Below, piece by piece: positions 59,567 through 64,000 of a DNA stretch of 64,000 bases; the stretch's first letter is position 1; the number at the start of each line of letters is the position of its first letter. The stretch lies in contig CAZAMP010000010.1 of assembly GCA_964486455.1 (NCBI GenBank), forward strand, positions 35,486 through 99,485, in the 5' to 3' direction. The notes beneath the pieces were generated by a model. That model was not told where the DNA came from, did not search any database, and saw nothing but the letters and a program-made list of their open reading frames with translations. Source of the DNA: CAZAMP01 sp964486455 (GTDB lineage Bacteria; Eisenbacteria; RBG-16-71-46; CAZAMP01). Position numbers and translations under genes: made by a program.

Positions 59567-60738
59567 TGCCGGATCTCTACCTCGACCCGGTCGGCGGTAT
59601 CGCGGGCGACATGGTGCTGGCCGCGCTCATCGACCTGGGTGGCGACGAAGACGCCGTGAGGGCCGCCGTCGATTCGCTCGGATTGAGCGGCTACGTCATC
59701 GAGGTCGCCGAGGAGAAGCGCCGCGGTTTTCGCGGGCGCACGGTCCGCGTCACGGTTGACGGCCCTCAGCCGCATCGCCACCTGCGGGAGATCCGGGAGC
59801 TTCTAGACGGGGCGGCGGCGCCACGCCGCGCCCGCGATCGCGCGATACGGATCTTCGAGAGTCTCGCGGAGGCGGAGGCCAAGGTTCACGGCGGCTCACC
59901 CGAGAGCGTGCATTTTCACGAGGTGGGCGCCGTCGATTCCATCATCGACATTTTCGGCGTCGCCGTCGCGCTGGAGTCGCTCGACGTCGACCGGATCTAC
60001 GCGGGCGTTGTGCCGTTGGGAACGGGGACCATCGTCGGCGCGCATGGTGAGTTCCCGCTACCCTCACCCGCGACGTCGGAGTTGCTGCGCGACAGAACGG
60101 TCTACTTCACCGGCCGGGACGGGGAACATTGCACCCCGACGGGCGCCGCTTTCATCGCCGCGCTCGCGGAGGGGGATCGCCCACTCAATCCGCTACGGAT
60201 GTCCGGGGTCGGGGTTGGGTTCGGTGCCCGCCGCGCGGAGGACGGGCCGCCCAACATGTTTCGCGCGTTTCTTCTCGACGAGAGCGACGTCGCCCCCAGG
60301 GTTGAAGTTCTCGAGGCGACGCTCGACGACATCACGGCCGAGTGGTGCGGGTTTCTCATGGAGCGCCTGTTCGCCGCGGGCGCGCTCGACGCCTATTTCC
60401 AAGCGGTGCAGATGAAGAAGAACCGTCCCGGGGTCAAAGTGACGGCGATCTGCGAGGTCGGGCGCGGACAGGAGATTGCGGCGACGTTCTTCACGCACTC
60501 CACGACTCTTGGGATTCGCATCCGGCAAGAGTCCCGCCGGGAACTGGAGCGCCGATCCGAAACGGTCCGAACGCCACTGGGAGACGTGCGCGTGAAGGTC
60601 GCGCTGCTCCCGGACGGTCGCGAAGTCGCGTCACCGGAGTTCGAGGACTGCCAGGCAATTTCGAGAGACAGGAATCTCCCCCTTCGAGATGTCTACCGAG
60701 CGGCAGAGGCAGCCTGGCGCGCCACAAGCGGCGATTGA
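59566..60738 (+). CDS. larC: LarC, nickel insertion enzyme
   Basis: A 390-residue LarC that uses CTP to insert nickel into the pincer nucleotide. DLYLDPVGGIAGDMVLAALIDLG (family form GISGDM), GGSPESVHFHEVGAVDSIIDI with the HFHEVG motif, PLGTGTIVGAHGEFPLPSPAT and ATLDDITAEW are conserved. In lactobacilli LarC needs a frameshift; here it is one continuous frame. ATG 59566 with GGAGG 7 nt upstream, one base overlap with larB. LarE, the third enzyme, is not in the window. Confidence 0.93.
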   Translation: MPDLYLDPVGGIAGDMVLAALIDLGGDEDAVRAAVDSLGLSGYVIEVAEEKRRGFRGRTVRVTVDGPQPHRHLREIRELLDGAAAPRRARDRAIRIFESLAEAEAKVHGGSPESVHFHEVGAVDSIIDIFGVAVALESLDVDRIYAGVVPLGTGTIVGAHGEFPLPSPATSELLRDRTVYFTGRDGEHCTPTGAAFIAALAEGDRPLNPLRMSGVGVGFGARRAEDGPPNMFRAFLLDESDVAPRVEVLEATLDDITAEWCGFLMERLFAAGALDAYFQAVQMKKNRPGVKVTAICEVGRGQEIAATFFTHSTTLGIRIRQESRRELERRSETVRTPLGDVRVKVALLPDGREVASPEFEDCQAISRDRNLPLRDVYRAAEAAWRATSGD

Positions 60739-60743
60739 GTCCG

Positions 60744-61493
60744 ATGCGCGTTGAAGGGCTCACGGTGCGTTTCGGAGATCGCGTCGTGCTGCACGATCTG
60801 TCGTTCGATCTCACCTCCTCTCGACGCGTCGCGGTCATGGGCACGAACGGTTCCGGAAAGTCGGCGTTGCTTCTCGCCATGGCACGGCTCGTTCCGTCGG
60901 ACGCCCGGGTCCTGGACACGTCGGGACCGATCGGAATCGTCTTTCAGGATCCCGAAGTGGGGTGGACCGCCCCGACTGTCGAGGAGGAGATTCGATTCTC
61001 TTTGGCATGCGGAGGCGTTAGGGAAGAGCTTCTGTCGCCGGGCTGCGAACGCATGCTCTCACGGTTCGAGCTGGAGAACCTGCGCGGGCGACGACCGGAC
61101 ACGCTCTCGGGCGGAGAGCAACAACGGCTTCAGCTCGCGGCGGTGATGGCGACCTCGCCGCGGACGCTGCTGCTCGATGAGCCGACGGAGTATCTCGATC
61201 CCGGAGCCGCCAAGGATTTGGACGCCCGTTTGGACGCTCTAGAACCAGATCTCGTCATTCGCGCGACGCACGATACCGAGACCGCGAGCCTCTGTGACCG
61301 TCTCCTCGTCCTGGATCGCGGTCGGCTCGTCGCGAACGGCCCGCCCCGTGATGTCCTGTCATCGCCGGGCTGGACCGACTGGATGGGGGGGCTCGGCGGC
61401 GCGTCGGTCGCGGCGCGGATCATCGCCGAACGCGAGCCCATTGCGCCACCGATGCCGATCACGTGGGAGGAGTTGGGAGCCCGGTGCAGATGA
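60744..61493 (+). CDS. ABC transporter ATPase, ECF/CbiO type
   Basis: A 249-residue ATPase: Walker A GTNGSGKS (33-40), Q-loop FQDPEVGWTAPTVEEEIRF in the energy-coupling-factor form, signature LSGGEQQRLQLAAVMA, Walker B TLLLDEPTEYLDPG and switch ATHDTE. Members power uptake of nickel, cobalt or vitamins with a T and S component. The downstream gene encodes its partner and overlaps by ATGA. It starts 5 bp after larC, suggesting that the transported substrate is nickel, though that is inference. Confidence 0.83.
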   Translation: MRVEGLTVRFGDRVVLHDLSFDLTSSRRVAVMGTNGSGKSALLLAMARLVPSDARVLDTSGPIGIVFQDPEVGWTAPTVEEEIRFSLACGGVREELLSPGCERMLSRFELENLRGRRPDTLSGGEQQRLQLAAVMATSPRTLLLDEPTEYLDPGAAKDLDARLDALEPDLVIRATHDTETASLCDRLLVLDRGRLVANGPPRDVLSSPGWTDWMGGLGGASVAARIIAEREPIAPPMPITWEELGARCR

Positions 61494-62320
61494 GCGCTCC
61501 GTCGTGTCATCTGAAAGCCTCCGGCCTGTCTTTCGCGTATCCGGGGGCGGAGCCCTGCCTCGAGGGGATCACGCTGGAGGTCGAGCGCGGCGAGATCGCG
61601 GCCGTTCTCGGGCGATCCGCCAGCGGCAAGTCGACCTTGCTGCGCCTGCTCGCCGGCGTCGCCCGATCGGCGGAGGGAGAGCTGCTCCTCGCCGCCGGTC
61701 CGCTCGACGCGAAGGTGGGTGCCAACTTCCCCAACGTGGGGTACCTGATGCAGTCTCCGGAGCGGCAGTTCTTCGCCACGACGATTCGTGAAGAGATCGC
61801 CTTCGGCCCGAGGAAGCTCGGTTGGAACGAACGCCGCATCGACGCCGAGATCAGACGAGCGCTCACGGGCGTCGGGCTTCCCGACGAGGATTCCTTTCTG
61901 GATCGATCGCCCTGGTCGATCAGTCTGGGGGAGCAGCGGCGTGTCGCGCTCGCCAGCATCGTGGCGTTCGGTCCCTCATTGATCCTCCTCGACGAGCCGG
62001 TAGCCTCGTTGGACGTTCCGGCCCGACGCATGCTCTCCCAAACGCTTCGAAAGCGGCGGGAACGTCGGGATGCCATCGTCGTCGTCGGTCATGACCTCGA
62101 ATGGATGGCGGATCTCGCGGACTCCCTCTATCTTCTTTGCGAGAGGCGGCTTCGGCGAATCGACCTCTCCCGTGCGGATGATCGCCGCGACCTCGAGCGC
62201 GCGGGCTACCCCTTGCCTGGGAAGTGGCGGTTCTTCGAAACCGGCGTAGCGGCCTTTTGGTCGGATGCTCTCTGGCGCGCGGATGTCGAGGCGCTGGCCC
62301 GGCGGTGGCGCCGCCGGTAG
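61490..62320 (+). CDS. ABC transporter ATPase, ECF/CbiO type
   Basis: A 276-residue ATPase: Walker A GRSASGKST, the ECF motif YLMQSPERQFFATTIREEIAFGPRKLGW, signature SISLGEQRRVALASI (relaxed from LSGGQ), Walker B SLILLDEPVASLDVP and VVGHDLE. The two ATPases together resemble EcfA1/EcfA2. No T-component gene follows; the next gene is unrelated, so the membrane parts must lie elsewhere. ATG overlaps the previous stop. The C-terminal ~50 residues include a Trp-rich tail. Confidence 0.82.
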   Translation: MSAPSCHLKASGLSFAYPGAEPCLEGITLEVERGEIAAVLGRSASGKSTLLRLLAGVARSAEGELLLAAGPLDAKVGANFPNVGYLMQSPERQFFATTIREEIAFGPRKLGWNERRIDAEIRRALTGVGLPDEDSFLDRSPWSISLGEQRRVALASIVAFGPSLILLDEPVASLDVPARRMLSQTLRKRRERRDAIVVVGHDLEWMADLADSLYLLCERRLRRIDLSRADDRRDLERAGYPLPGKWRFFETGVAAFWSDALWRADVEALARRWRRR

Positions 62321-62330
62321 CGTCCGGCGA

Positions 62331-62359
62331 TTGACCACGAAGTCATTGCAGGGTATAAT
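62331..62359 (+). promoter_or_regulatory. Near-consensus sigma-70 promoter
   Basis: TTGACC (62331-62336), 17 bp, TATAAT (62354-62359): the best promoter in the window. Start near 62366; the leader to the ATG at 62497 is ~130 nt and contains a CTCCGG/CCGGAG inverted repeat. Confidence 0.75.
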
Positions 62360-62496
62360 GTTGCGCGTTCCCACCGTGGGCTCCGATGTTGCCCGACACT
62401 CATGACCCGCACCCACCTCTCCCGCGGCCCGCGGTACCTCCGGCGAAGCACCGCTGTATCCGGAGCAGGTCTCGCAACGATGGAGGCACGTGGGCA

Positions 62497-64000
62497 ATGG
62501 TGAATCGACTGCTTCTGCTGATTCCAGTGATCGTCCTCATTGCGGGTGTGGCAAGTGATGTCGTGGCTATCGACGGCGGCAAGCGCGCCGTGAGCTACAA
62601 GGTGTTGCCGGTGGAGCAGCAGCGGCTTCTCAATGACCCTCCGGCGGCGCATCTCGCATCCCAGGGGATGGGTGTGCGGCAGGACACCCTGTGGTTTGGT
62701 GGTTTGAATCCGGCCACGGGCCTGGCGTACCGTGGAACGGCGTCGGCCATTTGGGACTTTGAGGACTGTACGCTTCAGGGCTGGTTTTGCGAGGACGTCA
62801 GCGCGGCTCCGCTGTATTTCCGTCACGTGACGCCTGACAGCTTTGTGGCGCATGGCGATACGGACTACGAAGACAGCGCGATGGGCGTTGGCTCCGTGTG
62901 GTGCGGAGCGTTTCTGGATGAGTCCGAGGAGGGTTGCTGGCCGGGTGGCCGCGGCTATTCGAATGGCTGGGGCCAGTTCTGGCGCAAGGAGTTCACGTAC
63001 GGTGGTGGTGGCGCAGTCACGCTGGGCTTCGACTACTTTGTGGACTCAGAGCAGGATTTCGACTTCTCGTACGTGTACGTGTTCGACGATGGCGGCGTGA
63101 AGAGCGATCCGCTGAACACGTGCCAATACCCGAACAGTCAGGAATCGGGCTACTCGGGCTCGAACGCAGAGGGCAGCGGGATCGGTGCACCGGAGAACCC
63201 GGCGAGCGAGCAGATCATCGTGAACGCGATCTGGCTACCTGACTCGGCGGATCGTCCGTTCGAGGTGGAGTTCAACTTTGACTCCGACCCGCTGTTCTCG
63301 GACGGTCTGGACTCTTGGGGAGGGTTCCTGAACTCACTGTGGGGACCTTTCGGTGTGGATAACGTCACTCTCGTGGGAACGAACCTGAACGAGGACGACG
63401 ACTTCAACACCGGTGCGGACGGTTGGACTGGAACGAACCAGCTTCCGATCGGCTGTTACCTCGAGGTCAGTGACCTGAGTGAGCTGGATCCGGTTGGCGA
63501 TCCGTGCGGTTGCCCGATCTCGGGCTGTGTGATGACGGATGCCGACCTGAGTGGTGGCGGGAACTTCCCTCACCCGAAGAAGCAGAACAACTTCATCAAC
63601 TCGTCGACCTGCGACGTGAGCGCGGACCAGGCTCGGACGCAGTTCCTGATCCAGTTCCAGGCGTGGGTTGATATGCCGCGCGACAACGGCGTCGGCTTCC
63701 GGATCGCGCTGGATTACTATCCGTGGACGTGTCCGGAGACGAACGGCGTTGGCTGGACGATGGAGCCTGCCGGCGACGGTGGTTTCTTCTTCGAGGAGAC
63801 GGCCGGCTGCTACTACTTCCAGGCGGACAACTCGTCGTTCATGGGCGGAGCGGCCGACTCGATCCAGATCTGTTTCGAGTTGTTGGGCGACTGCGACGAC
63901 TTCGGGTTCGATCCGTTGACGTGCTCGCACGAGACGACGAACCAGTCGCCGTACTGGGACAACATCCGGTTGGGTCTGTTGACGCCGGTGAACGCGCCTC
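62497..64000 (+). CDS. Large cysteine-rich secreted protein, 5' part
   Basis: An open frame of at least 501 codons running off the window, so it has no stop here. It begins MVNRLLLLIPVIVLIAGVAS, a signal peptide, then WDFEDCTLQGWFCEDVS and repeated Gly/Asp/Asn-rich segments with cysteine pairs (PCGCPISGCVMTDAD, DWCGAF-like). WDFEDCTLQGW and FNTGADGWTG look like carbohydrate-binding or MAM/laminin-G-like jelly-roll starts. A C-terminal sorting domain may lie outside the window. Codon choice (many CTG, TTG, GGT, AAC) seems smoother than its neighbours. Driven by the strong promoter at 62331. Function is unknown. Confidence 0.8.
   Translation, partial: MVNRLLLLIPVIVLIAGVASDVVAIDGGKRAVSYKVLPVEQQRLLNDPPAAHLASQGMGVRQDTLWFGGLNPATGLAYRGTASAIWDFEDCTLQGWFCEDVSAAPLYFRHVTPDSFVAHGDTDYEDSAMGVGSVWCGAFLDESEEGCWPGGRGYSNGWGQFWRKEFTYGGGGAVTLGFDYFVDSEQDFDFSYVYVFDDGGVKSDPLNTCQYPNSQESGYSGSNAEGSGIGAPENPASEQIIVNAIWLPDSADRPFEVEFNFDSDPLFSDGLDSWGGFLNSLWGPFGVDNVTLVGTNLNEDDDFNTGADGWTGTNQLPIGCYLEVSDLSELDPVGDPCGCPISGCVMTDADLSGGGNFPHPKKQNNFINSSTCDVSADQARTQFLIQFQAWVDMPRDNGVGFRIALDYYPWTCPETNGVGWTMEPAGDGGFFFEETAGCYYFQADNSSFMGGAADSIQICFELLGDCDDFGFDPLTCSHETTNQSPYWDNIRLGLLTPVNAP

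Noticed and set aside
62366..62496. 130-nt leader before the last gene as a possible c-di-GMP riboswitch
   Set aside because: Only one inverted repeat is present and the conserved riboswitch core bases are not found.

Overview
The window is a 64 kb, high-GC, densely coded bacterial scaffold with one 100-N assembly gap, so it is probably from a draft or metagenome-assembled genome. Outer-membrane beta-barrels, lipoproteins and an export barrel indicate a diderm (Gram-negative-type) cell. A FlgD-like C-terminal domain on a secreted beta-helix protein, a YfhO-type giant membrane protein, a solitary SpoVG and two NtrC-type regulator pairs would fit an FCB-group lineage such as Candidatus Eisenbacteria or a relative. 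That placement is inferred from gene content only. Most genes have GGAGG-type ribosome binding sites, and many neighbours overlap by ATGA/GTGA. I saw no tRNA, rRNA, CRISPR array, insertion sequence or prophage.

Layout. 0-6.5 kb: purF end, YqeY, a YprB-type nuclease, SpoVG, then a tight run of DRG/TGS-like GTPase, MEMO protein with a PqqD-like N-terminus, YkgJ-type cysteine protein and QueG. 6.5-9.0 kb: lipoprotein plus FadL/PorV-like barrel from a near-consensus sigma-70 promoter. 9.2-13.9 kb: a PNAG-like exopolysaccharide locus (PgaD-like, PgaC-like synthase, GT-C enzyme, TPR/barrel exporter) without a PgaB deacetylase. 14-20.4 kb: zinc alcohol dehydrogenase, patatin, acyl-CoA dehydrogenase, three overlapping glycosyltransferases and KhpA. 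20.7-30 kb: a tryptophan-rich small lipoprotein, a TPR lipoprotein, and a five-gene minus-strand operon joining an FG-GAP-like lipoprotein, an unknown exported protein, an STT3-like GT-C protein and an NtrY/NtrX-like pair. 30-36 kb: LolA/B-like lipoprotein, EtfBA, thioesterase and a second histidine kinase/NtrC-type pair. 36-40 kb: an exported all-helical protein behind a sigma-54 promoter, a barrel and a secreted beta-helix protein. 40-55 kb: polysaccharide genes (methyltransferases, bi-domain oxidoreductase, toroid protein, GT-C, GT4, flippase, YfhO) with YbbR, HU and a zinc peptidase. 55-64 kb: RsmI, CDP-alcohol phosphatidyltransferase, Tmk, CtpA, LarB-LarC-EcfA-EcfA, and the start of a large cysteine-rich secreted protein.

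How it works together. The main theme is envelope and surface biology: glycan synthesis and export, outer-membrane barrels, lipoproteins, and the regulators that probably watch them. The most interesting thread is a candidate sigma-54 network. Four -24/-12 elements lie before envelope genes or the GTPase. Two of them, before the helical protein and the tryptophan-rich lipoprotein, share a GTCCC-N4-GGG(A/T)C dyad at almost the same distance upstream. Two NtrC-type activators encoded here could drive them. The second thread is the STT3-like/NtrYX-like operon, a gene combination I do not recognise as a described system.
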